Assembly: GCF_000152725.1 (NCBI RefSeq)
Contig: NZ_CH724131.1
Span: 3,063,478-3,127,477 of the forward strand
DNA: 64,000 nt
Source of the DNA: Pseudooceanicola batsensis HTCC2597
GTDB lineage: Bacteria; Pseudomonadota; Alphaproteobacteria; Rhodobacterales; Rhodobacteraceae
Direction of reading: 5' to 3'
The position numbers and the translations under genes are program-made. Under the pieces are notes generated by a model. That model did not search any database. It was not told where the DNA came from and worked only from the letters and a program-made list of their open reading frames with translations. This document shows, piece by piece, positions 49,101-59,150 of this stretch (positions are counted from its first letter, which is position 1; each line of letters starts with the position of its first letter).

Positions 49101-50528
49101 ATGACACTGACCGATCTCGATGCGGCAGAGCTTCTGTCCGGACTGGCGGAGAGGGAGATCACGGCCCGCGAGGCGATGCGTGCCTGCCTCGACCGGATCG
49201 CCGCGGTGAATCCCGGGATCAACGCCGTCGTGGCCCTGCGGGACGAAGCGACGCTGATGGCCGAGGCCGAGGCCGCCGACAGGGCCGGCCCCAGGGGGCC
49301 GCTGCACGGCCTGCCGATCGCCATCAAGGACAGCGCCAACGCCAGGGGCATCGTCTCGGCCTTCGGGTCGCCGATCCTCAAGGATTTCCGGCCCGCGCAG
49401 GACGACCTCTACGTCGCGCGCATCCGCGCCGCGGGGGCCATCATCATCGGCAAGACCAACACGCCGGAATTCGGCCTGGGCAGCCACACGCGCAACCCGG
49501 TCTACGGCGCCACCGGCAATCCCTATGATCCGGGGCGGTCGGCGGGCGGATCCTCGGGCGGCGCGGCGGCGGCGCTGGCCACGCGGATGCAGTGGCTGAG
49601 CGACGGGTCGGACATGATGGGCAGCCTGCGGAACCCGGCGGGCTGGTGCAATGTCTACGGGTTCCGCCCGAGCTATGGTCTCGTGCCCGGCGAAGAGGAA
49701 AAGGAACTCTTTATGAGCCCCGTCGTCACGTCCGGCCCGATGGCGCGCTCGCCCGGGGATCTCGCGCTTCTGCTGGACGTAATGGCAGGGGCCGCGCCGG
49801 GCGTGCCCTTCTCGCATTCCGGTCAGCGCTACAGCGGCCACCTGCAGGCGGACGTCAGGGGCCGGCGGATCGGCTGGCTGGGCAACTGGGGCGGCGCCTG
49901 GCCGATGGAGGAAGGGGTTCTGGACACCTGCGAGGCCGCGCTCGCCACCTTCGAGGACCTGGGGTGCGAGGTCGTCGCGCTCGACCCGCCGTTCCCCGCC
50001 GCGGATCTCTGGCAGGCCTGGCTCGACCTGCGCGCCTTCGCCGTCTCGGCCGGCCTCGGTCCGTTGTACGACAATCCCGATCAGCGGCCCCGGCTTCGCG
50101 CGGAAGTGATCTGGGAGGTCGAGCGGGGGCGCGCCCTCGAGGCCGTCGCGATCCAGCGCGCCAGTGCGATCCGCTCGGCCTGGTTCCGCAAGACGACCGC
50201 CCTGTTCCGAGAGGTGAACGCCCTGGTCATGCCGACGGCGCAGGTCTGGCCCTTTCCCCTGGACTGGAACCACCCCGTCGAGATCGCGGGTCAGCACCTG
50301 GACACCTATCACCGCTGGATGGAATGCGTCATCCCGGCCTCGATCGCGGGCCTGCCGGCCATCGGCGTACCGGCCGGGTTCGGCGCGGCCGGACTGCCCA
50401 TGGGTCTGCAGCTGGTCGGGCCCTATCGCGGTGATCTGGGGGTGCTGCAACTGGCGCAGGCCTGGCACGATGCGACGGGCTGGCCAGCCCGCCGGCCGCC
50501 CGCCGACCCGCCGCGCGAAACGGCCTGA
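49101..50528 (+). CDS. Amidase signature family protein
   Basis: 475 residues. The Ser-Ser-Lys triad is visible: Lys in LHGLPIAIKDSANARGI, the cis-Ser in AGGSSGGAAAALAT and the nucleophile region in DGSDMMGSLRNPAGWCNVYG. Such enzymes cleave amides to acid plus ammonia; substrate unknown. It could take the product of the nitrile hydratase 7 kb upstream, but it is not in that operon. Start at 49101 is taken by MTLTDLDAAELLSG with GGGGA upstream. Confidence 0.88.
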   Translation: MTLTDLDAAELLSGLAEREITAREAMRACLDRIAAVNPGINAVVALRDEATLMAEAEAADRAGPRGPLHGLPIAIKDSANARGIVSAFGSPILKDFRPAQDDLYVARIRAAGAIIIGKTNTPEFGLGSHTRNPVYGATGNPYDPGRSAGGSSGGAAAALATRMQWLSDGSDMMGSLRNPAGWCNVYGFRPSYGLVPGEEEKELFMSPVVTSGPMARSPGDLALLLDVMAGAAPGVPFSHSGQRYSGHLQADVRGRRIGWLGNWGGAWPMEEGVLDTCEAALATFEDLGCEVVALDPPFPAADLWQAWLDLRAFAVSAGLGPLYDNPDQRPRLRAEVIWEVERGRALEAVAIQRASAIRSAWFRKTTALFREVNALVMPTAQVWPFPLDWNHPVEIAGQHLDTYHRWMECVIPASIAGLPAIGVPAGFGAAGLPMGLQLVGPYRGDLGVLQLAQAWHDATGWPARRPPADPPRETA

Positions 50529-50661
50529 CGAGCGGGACCGGACGGCGCCGGCGCCTTGCCGGAGCGGAAAGCGGCCCGGCCGACGATGTCGCGACAGGGC
50601 CGGCCAGCCGGACGGGCCGCCTCGCATCGGGATCGCCAAGGGGCGGGGCCGCTGATCCGGC

Positions 50662-53600
50662 CTAGTAGTCCTTTTCGAAGAACACCCCGAGGCTCGAATC
50701 CCCGTCCGAGCCCAGCGTGCCTTTGGCCGTCACGTTGTCCGACACGTCGAGGTTGATCGTCAGGCTGGTCTTGCCGCCGCTCGTCGCCTCGACCTCGGTA
50801 TAGACGTTCTCGCTGACATACTTGCCGACGCTCAGGGCGGTCTCGCCGCTTTCGGTCTGGCTGATGTCGAGGTCGTCCACCCCGGCCCCTTCGCGAATGC
50901 GGCCGACGATGCCGCCGCCGCCGCCGCCGGTCAGTTCCGCGATGGCCACCGCGAGCCGGGCCGCCTGAAGCGGCGAAAGCGAGGCGATGTCACGTTCGAA
51001 GAACAGCTGCGAGAGGACCTCGTCCTCCGGCAGTTCCGGGCGCGAGGTAAAGCTGACCTCGGGATTCGCCGCCGGGCCGTCGAGGACGATCTGGATGACG
51101 TATTCCCCGGCCTCGCTTGCCGCGACCAGCCGGACGATCGGATCGAACCCGCCGGCCAGCCGCACCCGCCCTTCCGTCAGGTCGAGCCGCTTGGTCAGGA
51201 TGTCGATCCGCCCCCGGACAAGGTCGAACTGGCCGACGGGACGGACATCGTTCGTCGTGCCCTGCAACGTGAGGCCGCCGCGCAGTTCGGCGTCGATGCC
51301 GCGACCCCGCAGAAAGATCGGCGTCTCCGATTCCACCCGCAGATCGAGGCCGAGCGCCCCGCCGCCCGACGATCCGCCGGTGCCGCCGCTGCCCGTCCCG
51401 TCGCCGATGAGCCCGGCCCGGGCCCGTGTCAGCCGGCTGGCGCGGTCCTCGTTCAGATGCGTCATCTCGGGGATCGCCTCGACCCCGCCGAAGCCGCCCG
51501 AGGGGATGCGCAGCTCGGTGTCGCTCAGCCCGATCCGTCCGGCGATCCGCCCGCCGCCGGTCAGTCCGCCGGTCACCGTGATCCGACCGTTGGCGCGCGT
51601 GGTCACCAGCCCCGGCCGTTCGATGGGGATGTTGTTCAGCGTGGCCGAAAGGTTGGCCGGATAGGCTCCGGAGAGCGTGACCGGGCCCTGCAGCGTCAGC
51701 CCGCCGCCATTGACGCTGGCGGCCAGGTCCAGCGTGGCGCGCCCGCCAGACAGGGAGACCGAGCCGCGGATCGCCTCGACCGCGAGGCCCACGGAAGGCG
51801 CCGAGGCCCGCCCCCCGGAGAGGGTGACCTGCCCCGACAGCGCCGAGAGGCCGGGCTGGCCGCTCATCGACAGCTCGAACCGCGCCGTGCCGATCAGGCT
51901 GCGCGGCGCGATGTAGGGGTTCGCCAGCGCCAGAGGTGCGTTGCCCGAGATGTCCAGGTCGACGGCACCGCCCGGAAGCCCGACCCGGCCCGAGACCTGT
52001 GCGGTCGTGCCGCCGGGGCCATCCGCCGAAATGTCGAGGATCAGCGCCCCGCCGTCTCCCTGCCGGACCTGACCGCTGGCCGAGACCGGCCCGGCCGGAG
52101 CCTGCGGTACCACGCCGGCGAGCGAGGCGAGCCGGGCCGAGAAGGACAGATCCGTCGCGCCTTCGGCCACCGTGCCCTGCGCCCGCGCGGTGATGCTCTG
52201 CCCGTCGACCCGCGCCGACTCGAGCGTCACGGTCGTGCCGTCGACCAGCGCCTCGGCGGCAAACTCGGTGGTGCCTTGCAGGACCCCGTCGGCCAGCGCC
52301 TGTCCGGTGGCGATGTTGCGGCCCGACCCGTCCAGGCTGATCCGGTAGGCGGACCCCTCCTGTACCGCGCGCAGATTGGCCTCGACCGGCCCGCCGCTGG
52401 CGCCCAGCGGCAGGCCGCTGTCTGCCAGGCGCAGGGTCATCCGCAGGTCGCGGCTGCCCTCGGTCAACTCGCCCTCGGCCTGCACGCTCAGCGCGTCGTT
52501 CGTGATTTCGGCCGAATTCAGCAGGATGCGCTCTCCTGCGCTCAGCCGGACCGCCAGATCCGTCTGGCCGCGCAGAAGCCGGTCGGCCTGGGGGATGCCC
52601 GTGGCCAGATCCTCGCCCGTGCCGTCCAGCGTGATGTCGTAAAGCTCGCCATCCTGGACCGCGGTGATGGTGACGTCGAGGGGGCCGCCTTCGTTGCCGG
52701 TGACCACGCCGCTGTCGAAAAGCTGGCCGGTCACCGTGATGTCGCGCTGCCCCTCGGTCAGGTCGCCCTGCGCCTCGATGGCCATGGCGGGGGTCGAGAT
52801 GCGCGCATCCTCGAGGATGATCTCGTCGCTCAGCGACACCCGCGCGGAAAGCTCCGTCTCGCCCGCGAGCAGCGCATCCACCTGTTCGATCCCGGTGGCA
52901 AGGTCGCGTCCACCGCCGAAGAGCGTGACGTCGAAGCGGTCGCCCGAGCGCTGCACGACGCCGCTCAGCGCGAGAGGTCCGCCGTCGACGCCGGTGAAGG
53001 CGCCGGAGTTGGCCAGCCGCGCGTCATAGTCGATCCGGCCCGTCTCGTTCGTGATCCGGCCGCTGGCTTCGAGCGCGATCTGCCCGTTGGTCAGGGTGAG
53101 GGTGTCGAGTACGATCCCCTCGGTCCCCCGGCTCGCGGCGAGGTCCAGTTCCGCGTCGCCGCCGATCACGCGGTCGAGCTGCTCTATCCCGAGGGCGAGA
53201 TCGGTCGTCGATCCCCCTGCGGTGATGGAAAAGCTGCCGCCCAGCAGATCGGCCGAGACGTCGAACTCCAGCGCCGCCCGCCCGGAGAGATCGGTGCCCG
53301 CCAGGGCCGACAGCCGCGTCAGGTCGTTGACCTCAGCCCGGCCCAGGGCGGTCACGATCGAGGTGCCGCCGCCTGCCGTGTAGGTGGCATCGACCTGAGC
53401 GTTATAGCCCTCGCCCTCGAGCGTCAGCCCGTCGAGCACGACATCTTCGCCCTCGCTCCAGCGCAACTCGGTCGCCGCGTCGAACTGCGCGCCGAGCGCC
53501 TGCTGAAGCGCCGGATCGGCAAAGGCCACCTCGGCCAGCCCCGCCGTGACCTCGAGATCGACGGCCGGGGTGCCCTCGGTCGCGATCTCGCCGCGCAGGG

Positions 53601-54780
53601 CCAGGGTGCCGCTGCCGACCTGGAGATCGGGCTGGGCAAAATCGGAAAAGGTGATGTCCGCGGTGACGTCCGGGCCGACATCCGCGTCGAACTGCGCCGC
53701 GATCCGCGCTCGGCCGATCGACGTGTCGTCCCCGAACGGAAGGACCACGGGCGTCCCGTCCGCCGAGGCGATCTCGCCGGTCAGGTCGAACCGCGCCGGC
53801 CGGCCGTCTGCCGTCGTCTCGAACGAGCCCGCGAGCGAGACCGAGGCCGCCTCGACCGTCAAATCGTCGAGGCGCAGGGAGCCGTCCGCCCGGCTTTCGC
53901 CGCGGGCCGTCAGCTGCACGTCGTTGCCGAGGAATTCGCGCGCCTGCGGCAGGAGAAGTTCGCTCAGATCGCCGCCCAGGTCGGCCGCGAAGGCCTGTCC
54001 GCCGTCGCCCTGTCCGGTCAGGGTGACGGTCCCGGCCAGCCGTTCCTCGCCATCCGATGCGAGTTGGATATTGGCGGTGAAATCGTCCAGCGGCCCCTCG
54101 CCGTCGACGCGCAGGGACAGGGCGGGCCGCCCCGGCAGGTCGAGCACGCGCGCGGCGATGCCGTTCTCGGGTTCCTCCGCGGTGATCTCGAGGGTCAGCC
54201 GGTTCTCGTCGGGCTGAAGATCGACCAGCGCGGTGATCACCCCCTCGCGGTCCAGCCGCTGGAGCGCGAGCCGGGTGGACAGCCCGGCGTCGTCGAGCCG
54301 GGCGCGCCCGTCGAAAGTGAAGGTCGCGGCCTCGCCCAGCACGGGCGCGCCGAGCGACAGGGTCGCGATCGAGACTTCGCCCACGTCGACCGAGACCGGC
54401 AGATCGGGAATCGCGAAGCCCGAGGCCGCCGCGTTGTCGCTGTCGTCGCTGGCCGGCAGGCGGTTGATCGTCAGGGTCTCGGCCGAAAGTTCCCGGACCT
54501 CGAGCCGCCCGCGCAGGAGCGCCGAACGGTTCCAGTCCAGCACGGCCCCGGTCAGTTCCAGCCAGACCCCCTCGTCATCCGCGATGGTGAGCCGGTCGAG
54601 CGTGGCCCGCGAACTGAGGGCGCCGCGGAACCCCTGGATGTCGACGGCCCGTCCCGCTTCGGAGAGCGTGTCCTGCAACAGCCGGGTCAGATAGCCCTCG
54701 CCGTCGTCGTCCTGGGCCTGTCCCGTCGCGGGAAGCACCATGAGGCAAAGTCCGAGGAGAAATGCGAAAACCTGTTTCAA
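50662..54780 (-). CDS. tamB: TamB, inner-membrane translocation/assembly module protein
   Basis: 1372 residues, a giant periplasm-spanning protein tied to outer membrane biogenesis and, in recent work, phospholipid transport. Signal-anchor (MKQVFAFLLGLCLMVLPATG), then long beta-rich repeats, then the C-terminal DUF490/TamB domain (about 1030–1372). Four sub-repeats of about 98 residues lie in the middle (see separate entry). A six-Gly run is near residue 1285. It overlaps tamA by four bases; both form one operon on the minus strand. Confidence 0.92.
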   Translation of the reverse strand: MKQVFAFLLGLCLMVLPATGQAQDDDGEGYLTRLLQDTLSEAGRAVDIQGFRGALSSRATLDRLTIADDEGVWLELTGAVLDWNRSALLRGRLEVRELSAETLTINRLPASDDSDNAAASGFAIPDLPVSVDVGEVSIATLSLGAPVLGEAATFTFDGRARLDDAGLSTRLALQRLDREGVITALVDLQPDENRLTLEITAEEPENGIAARVLDLPGRPALSLRVDGEGPLDDFTANIQLASDGEERLAGTVTLTGQGDGGQAFAADLGGDLSELLLPQAREFLGNDVQLTARGESRADGSLRLDDLTVEAASVSLAGSFETTADGRPARFDLTGEIASADGTPVVLPFGDDTSIGRARIAAQFDADVGPDVTADITFSDFAQPDLQVGSGTLALRGEIATEGTPAVDLEVTAGLAEVAFADPALQQALGAQFDAATELRWSEGEDVVLDGLTLEGEGYNAQVDATYTAGGGTSIVTALGRAEVNDLTRLSALAGTDLSGRAALEFDVSADLLGGSFSITAGGSTTDLALGIEQLDRVIGGDAELDLAASRGTEGIVLDTLTLTNGQIALEASGRITNETGRIDYDARLANSGAFTGVDGGPLALSGVVQRSGDRFDVTLFGGGRDLATGIEQVDALLAGETELSARVSLSDEIILEDARISTPAMAIEAQGDLTEGQRDITVTGQLFDSGVVTGNEGGPLDVTITAVQDGELYDITLDGTGEDLATGIPQADRLLRGQTDLAVRLSAGERILLNSAEITNDALSVQAEGELTEGSRDLRMTLRLADSGLPLGASGGPVEANLRAVQEGSAYRISLDGSGRNIATGQALADGVLQGTTEFAAEALVDGTTVTLESARVDGQSITARAQGTVAEGATDLSFSARLASLAGVVPQAPAGPVSASGQVRQGDGGALILDISADGPGGTTAQVSGRVGLPGGAVDLDISGNAPLALANPYIAPRSLIGTARFELSMSGQPGLSALSGQVTLSGGRASAPSVGLAVEAIRGSVSLSGGRATLDLAASVNGGGLTLQGPVTLSGAYPANLSATLNNIPIERPGLVTTRANGRITVTGGLTGGGRIAGRIGLSDTELRIPSGGFGGVEAIPEMTHLNEDRASRLTRARAGLIGDGTGSGGTGGSSGGGALGLDLRVESETPIFLRGRGIDAELRGGLTLQGTTNDVRPVGQFDLVRGRIDILTKRLDLTEGRVRLAGGFDPIVRLVAASEAGEYVIQIVLDGPAANPEVSFTSRPELPEDEVLSQLFFERDIASLSPLQAARLAVAIAELTGGGGGGIVGRIREGAGVDDLDISQTESGETALSVGKYVSENVYTEVEATSGGKTSLTINLDVSDNVTAKGTLGSDGDSSLGVFFEKDY
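52081..53208 (-). repeat. Four internal repeats of about 98 residues within TamB
   Basis: At about residues 527, 626, 724 and 822 the sequences DLALGIEQLDRVIGG, DLATGIEQVDALLAG, DLATGIPQADRLLRG and NIATGQALADGVLQG recur, each followed by a beta-rich stretch and a GGP element. Period is about 98 residues. This suggests the TamB hydrophobic groove was lengthened by tandem duplication. Confidence 0.75.
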
Positions 54781-56576
54781 AACGCCTGTCCGATCCCGAC
54801 ATAGAGACTGATCGAGTCACCCGCGCGTCCGCCGGTGACGGGGGTTGCGATATCGGCCCGGATCGGACCGATGCCGGTCTTGTAGCGGACCCCGATGCCG
54901 GCACCGCCGTGCCAGGATCCGCCCTCGAAGGAACTCGAAGCGGCGACATAGCCGTAATCCGCGAAGACCACGGCGCCGATCTTCTCGGTCACGTCGGCCC
55001 TCAGTTCCGCGCTGAGCGCGGCAAAGGACCGCCCGCCGGTCTTGTTGGCGCCGCTCCCGACGCCGAGCGACTGGTAGCCCTGGCCGCGCACGGTGCCGCC
55101 GCCGCCCGAGTAGAACAGGAAGTCGGGGGGCGTGTCGGCGATCGCCGGCCCGAAGACCGCGCCGAGCTGAACCCGCCCGGCAAGCACGAGCCGGTCGCCA
55201 AGCGGGCGGTAGCCGCGAATCTCGGCGGTCGAGCGGATGCCCGACTCCGACCCGCTGACGCCGACGAAGGGCATGAGCTCGGCCTCGGCATAGGCGCCGT
55301 CGCGCGGGTCGGTGGCGCTGTCGCGGTTGTCCCAGGTCGCGCCCCCGGTCAGCAGCACATGGCTGAAGTCGCGCGTGCCGAAGGCGTCCGTCGTGCGCGC
55401 CACGCGCAGGCCGACTTCGCCGCGCAGGGTCAGCTGTTCGTCGATGATCCGGTCCACGCCGACCGCCAGTTCCAGCCTGTCCGAGAGATAGGTGGGCTCG
55501 TCCTCACGCTCGATCAGCGCGCGGAACGTCAGCTGCGCGTCCGGGTGCCGGAAGGCGGGCCGTGTCAGCGAGGCGGCGAGGCTGTAGTCGATCCCGCCCG
55601 TCTGCCCGCCGATCCCGGCGACCTCGGCATCGAACCGCAGCCGCTCGGCCCCGCCGAAGGCATTGCGGTGCAGCCAGAAGGTGGTCAGGCGCAGCCCCTC
55701 GACGGTCGAGACCTCGGCGCCGAAACCGAAGCGGCGCGGCTCGGCATCCTCGACCTCGATCACGGTTCCCAGCGTGTCGCCGGGCCCGATCTCTTCGGCC
55801 TCGGTGACGGTGGCCACGCGGAAGGCGCCGGTGCGGCGCAGCCGGCGCTCGGCCTGGTCGATCTCGTCCGGGTCGTAGATCTCGCCCTCGGGCACGCCGG
55901 CAATGGCACGGATCCGCTCGGGCCGGACCGCGCTGTCGAAGCTTTCGGGGGCAAGCCGGGCGGGGGCGAAGGTCAGCCGGGGCCCCGGCGTGATGCGGAA
56001 CCGCGCGTCCACGCGATTGCTGGCGTGATCCGCCACGATCGACTGGTCGCTGACGCGGGCCTTGGCATGGCCGGCCTGCCGCCAGTCGCCGACGCCGTCC
56101 TCGGCCGCGTCCCGCATGATCTCGGTTCCCGCGGGCCGGCCCGGCGCGAAACCCTCGAGCGGGGTGGCGGTGGCGGGCAGGGGGGCGACCTCGGCCCGGC
56201 CGAAGGTAAAGACCGGCCCCGGCGTCACCGAGATCTCGACCGTGCCGACACGCGCGGGCGGTCGCAGGGGCGACAGCGCGGCGGCTTCGGTGCCGTCGAC
56301 GCGGACGTGGACCTCGGCGCTGAAGTATCCTTCTTCGTAAAGCGCCGCCAGAACGCGCCGGTAATCGGCCTGCGCCGCCGCGATCAGGTCCTGCGGTTCG
56401 GTCCGGCCCTCGTCGATGGCGCTCTGCGTGAGCGACGCCGCCGCGACGCTGTCGCGCAGATCGTCGGGCGCGCGCAGCACGAGATCGGCCGAAAGCGCCG
56501 GCGGGGAAACAATCAGAAGAGCGAATGCGGCCGCAAGGGCGGATCCGGGCGCGAAGGCTCGGAGGGCTATGGGCAT
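54777..56576 (-). CDS. tamA: TamA, outer membrane Omp85-family assembly protein
   Basis: 599 residues. Signal peptide (ALAAAFALLIVSPPALSAD), POTRA domains (about 30–250) and the Omp85 barrel (about 270–599) with the conserved GGTVRGQGYQSLG loop (VRGY/F class) and a C-terminal beta strand ending in SISLYVGIGQAF (final Phe). Start MPIALRAFAPGSAL at 56576 fits the signal; the frame is open to 56606. Overlaps tamB by four bases. Confidence 0.93.
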   Translation of the reverse strand: MPIALRAFAPGSALAAAFALLIVSPPALSADLVLRAPDDLRDSVAAASLTQSAIDEGRTEPQDLIAAAQADYRRVLAALYEEGYFSAEVHVRVDGTEAAALSPLRPPARVGTVEISVTPGPVFTFGRAEVAPLPATATPLEGFAPGRPAGTEIMRDAAEDGVGDWRQAGHAKARVSDQSIVADHASNRVDARFRITPGPRLTFAPARLAPESFDSAVRPERIRAIAGVPEGEIYDPDEIDQAERRLRRTGAFRVATVTEAEEIGPGDTLGTVIEVEDAEPRRFGFGAEVSTVEGLRLTTFWLHRNAFGGAERLRFDAEVAGIGGQTGGIDYSLAASLTRPAFRHPDAQLTFRALIEREDEPTYLSDRLELAVGVDRIIDEQLTLRGEVGLRVARTTDAFGTRDFSHVLLTGGATWDNRDSATDPRDGAYAEAELMPFVGVSGSESGIRSTAEIRGYRPLGDRLVLAGRVQLGAVFGPAIADTPPDFLFYSGGGGTVRGQGYQSLGVGSGANKTGGRSFAALSAELRADVTEKIGAVVFADYGYVAASSSFEGGSWHGGAGIGVRYKTGIGPIRADIATPVTGGRAGDSISLYVGIGQAF

Positions 56577-56855
56577 GGGGCAGCGTGTCCCGGATGATAA
56601 TTGCAACTGGTTTCAACCTAGTCGGCAGGGTCCGGAGTTCCAGCGGATTTCGCCCCGGGATGTTCACAATGCGCCGAACCGCCGGTCGCAGCGCCCTCGC
56701 GCGCGGCCTTGCCCCCCCGCACATGCGCGGCGTCCGGGACGGTCTGCGCAGGATTCCGCCCGGAACCCACCCGGCGCGCGCACAAGTTGAACCGGCGGCG
56801 GGAACCGCCCGACCCGGTCGGAGTTGATCCCGGATATCAGGGAGAGGCCCAGAGT

Positions 56856-57317
56856 ATGATCCACGCCAAAGCCGTCGCTGTCGCCCGGGCAAGCCTTCCG
56901 GTCCGACGCCCCCGCCGCGAATGCTTTCTCGCTTTCACCGATCCCGAGATGCTGACCCGCTTCTGGCCGCACTCCGCCGGCGATCTTCACCTGGAAGAAG
57001 GCCGCTGCCTTCACTGGTGCTTCGAAGACGGGGCCGAAACCGTCGCCGTGGACTGCAAGGAGGTCCGGCCCGACTGCCTGATCCGGCTGTCCCTGTCGAA
57101 CGGCACGCGGATCATGCTGACCTTCGACCGCTATCCCGAGGGCGGCACGGTCATCCACTACTGCCAGTGCGGCTTCGGGCCGGATGCGGAGGCCGAAGAG
57201 GTCGCCGCGGCCTCTCGGGCGGCTGCGCTGATGCTGGCGGAGCTCAAGGCGCTGCTTGAACCTGCCGGAGCCTCCGGCCAGGGCGACGCCCGCTACGGCC
57301 TGCCGGACGCCGCCTGA
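56856..57317 (+). CDS. SRPBCC (START-like) domain protein
   Basis: 153 residues with a helix-grip ligand-binding pattern: PRRECFLAFTDPEMLTRFWP, then HLEEGRCLHWCFEDG and LTFDRYPEGGTVIHYCQCGF. The AHSA1-like subclass binds hydrophobic ligands or acts as a chaperone regulator; no ligand can be named. GGAGAGG eight bases before the ATG at 56856. Divergent from tamA. Confidence 0.75.
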   Translation: MIHAKAVAVARASLPVRRPRRECFLAFTDPEMLTRFWPHSAGDLHLEEGRCLHWCFEDGAETVAVDCKEVRPDCLIRLSLSNGTRIMLTFDRYPEGGTVIHYCQCGFGPDAEAEEVAAASRAAALMLAELKALLEPAGASGQGDARYGLPDAA

Positions 57318-57771
57318 TCCCCGGGCGCGGCGCCCAATGTGCCTGCCGTCGCTCTGACGCCCGGGCGCTGTGTCGAACCGCGGCGCCCGGTTCCACGGAG
57401 TCGTGGTCCATCGCAAGCCCGGCGCTTCGGGCACGAAAACGGAGCGGCTCGCTCCCGCGGCGCCGTCATTCTGCCTGTTTCTTGGGCTGAACCGCCCGCC
57501 GAGCCCCGAATTTGCCCAAAAACTGATCACGCACCCGTTTGCTGCAGCCAAACACGGGCCATTCGTTTCCAACCCGCAGGAAAGACGATTTGCTGACGAC
57601 GCACCCGGATGTCGGGTGGGATGAACGCGTGCGGCGGCCAACCATTCGCCAGTCCGGTCACCACCGCACGCCAGCAACGATGTCGTCGCTGCATCGGCAC
57701 ATAGGGGAATCCGACCGGTTTGCAAACCGGCTGCGTGCCTGCCGCGACAGACGAGAGAGGGGACGAAAGTC
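57318..57771. other. Upstream region of the urt operon
   Basis: About 450 bases between the SRPBCC gene and urtA. It contains an inverted repeat CCGGGCGC (57361–57368) / GCGCCCGG (57383–57390) that may end the upstream transcript, an imperfect inverted repeat around 57532–57557 (CCCGTTTGC…CCAAACACGGG) and the palindrome at 57715–57730. No sigma-54 box (GG-N10-GC) was seen. Confidence 0.5.
57715..57730. promoter_or_regulatory. Perfect 16-base palindrome upstream of urtA
   Basis: CCGGTTTGCAAACCGG, 41 bases before the urtA ATG. Its place fits an operator close to the transcription start. The binding protein is unknown. Confidence 0.5.
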
Positions 57772-59055
57772 ATGTCGCAATTTGTAAGAACCATGTTGGG
57801 TGCCGCCGCCGGCTCGCTCATGCTGGGCACCGCCGCGCTGGCGCAGGAGGACACCATCAAGGTCGGCGTCCTGCACTCGCTGTCCGGGACCATGGCGATC
57901 TCGGAAACCACGCTCAAGGACACCATGCTGATGCTCATCGAAGAGCAGAACGCAAAGGGCGGCGTCCTGGGCAAACAGCTCGAGGCGGTGGTGGTCGACC
58001 CGGCCTCCGACTGGCCGCTCTTCGCGGAAAAGGCCCGCGAACTGCTGACCGTCTCCGAGGTCGACGTCATGTTCGGCTGCTGGACCTCGGTGTCCCGCAA
58101 GTCCGTCCTGCCCGTCATCGAGGAGCTGAACGGCCTGCTCTTCTACCCCGTCCAGTACGAGGGCGAGGAAAGCTCGAAGAACGTCTTCTACACCGGCGCC
58201 GCGCCGAACCAGCAGGCGATCCCGGCCACCGACTACTATCTCGAGGAACTGGGCGTCGAGAAATTCGCCCTGCTCGGCACCGACTACGTCTATCCGCGCA
58301 CGACCAACAACATTCTTGAAAGCTATCTCAAGGACAAGGGCATCGCGGAGGAGGACATCTTCGTCAACTACACGCCCTTCGGTCATTCCGACTGGTCCAA
58401 GATCGTCTCGGACGTCGTGGCGCTCGGGGCCGACGGCAAGAAGGTCGGGGTGATCTCGACCATCAACGGCGACGCGAACATCGGTTTCTACAAGGAGCTG
58501 GCGGCGCAGGGTATCTCGGCCGAGGACATCCCCGTCGTCGCCTTCTCGGTGGGTGAGGAAGAACTCTCGGGCCTCGACACCACCAACCTCGTCGGCCACC
58601 TCGCCGCCTGGAACTATTTCCAGTCCGCCGATACCGACATGAACGCCGAGTTCATCGAGAAATGGAAGGGCTTCGCCGGCGAGGACCGGGTCACCAACGA
58701 TCCGATGGAAGCCCACTACATCGGCTTCAACATGTGGGTGAACGCCGTCGAAGAGGCCGGCACCACCGATGTCGACGCCGTGCGCGAAGCCATGTGGGGC
58801 CAGGAATACCCGAACCTCACCGGCGGCACCGCCGTGATGGGCACCAACCATCACCTCGCCAAGCCGGTCCTGATCGGCGAGATTCTCGATGACGGCCAGT
58901 TCGACATCATCTCGGAAACCGACCCGGTACCGGGCGACGCCTGGACCGACTTCCTGCCGGAATCGGCGGTGCTCAAGTCCGACTGGAAAGAGCTCGAGTG
59001 CGGCATGTACAACACCGACACCGGGACCTGCGTCCAGATCGAATCCAACTATTGA
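57772..59055 (+). CDS. urtA: Urea ABC transporter substrate-binding protein
   Basis: 427 residues; periplasmic. A signal peptide (MLGAAAGSLMLGTAALAQ) is followed by a type I LivJ-like fold with the UrtA hallmarks KVGVLHSLSGTMAISETTLK, VMFGCWTSVSRKSVLPV and FYPVQYEGEESSKNV, which line the urea site. GAGGGG upstream. First gene of urtABCDE, well spaced (95 bases) from urtB, as is usual for the highly expressed binding protein. Confidence 0.95.
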   Translation: MSQFVRTMLGAAAGSLMLGTAALAQEDTIKVGVLHSLSGTMAISETTLKDTMLMLIEEQNAKGGVLGKQLEAVVVDPASDWPLFAEKARELLTVSEVDVMFGCWTSVSRKSVLPVIEELNGLLFYPVQYEGEESSKNVFYTGAAPNQQAIPATDYYLEELGVEKFALLGTDYVYPRTTNNILESYLKDKGIAEEDIFVNYTPFGHSDWSKIVSDVVALGADGKKVGVISTINGDANIGFYKELAAQGISAEDIPVVAFSVGEEELSGLDTTNLVGHLAAWNYFQSADTDMNAEFIEKWKGFAGEDRVTNDPMEAHYIGFNMWVNAVEEAGTTDVDAVREAMWGQEYPNLTGGTAVMGTNHHLAKPVLIGEILDDGQFDIISETDPVPGDAWTDFLPESAVLKSDWKELECGMYNTDTGTCVQIESNY

Positions 59056-59150
59056 TCCGAAACCGGGGGGCCGCTGGGCGCCCCGGACAGGACCGGACGG
59101 GGCTGTCGTCGGCCCCGTCCCACCCTCACTCAAGACCGGTCCAGACCCCC

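Noticed and set aside
50912..50930. GCC triplet run within tamB as a phase-variation tract
   Set aside because: Triplet units keep the frame and encode a Gly run; change in number would not switch the gene off.
51457..54804. 1115-codon plus-strand ORF over tamB
   Set aside because: Antisense shadow of a GC-rich gene; no domain, Arg/Gln/Gly-rich.
57318..57771. Sigma-54 or NtrC site before urtA
   Set aside because: No GG-N10-GC pair was found; only palindromes without a known binding protein.
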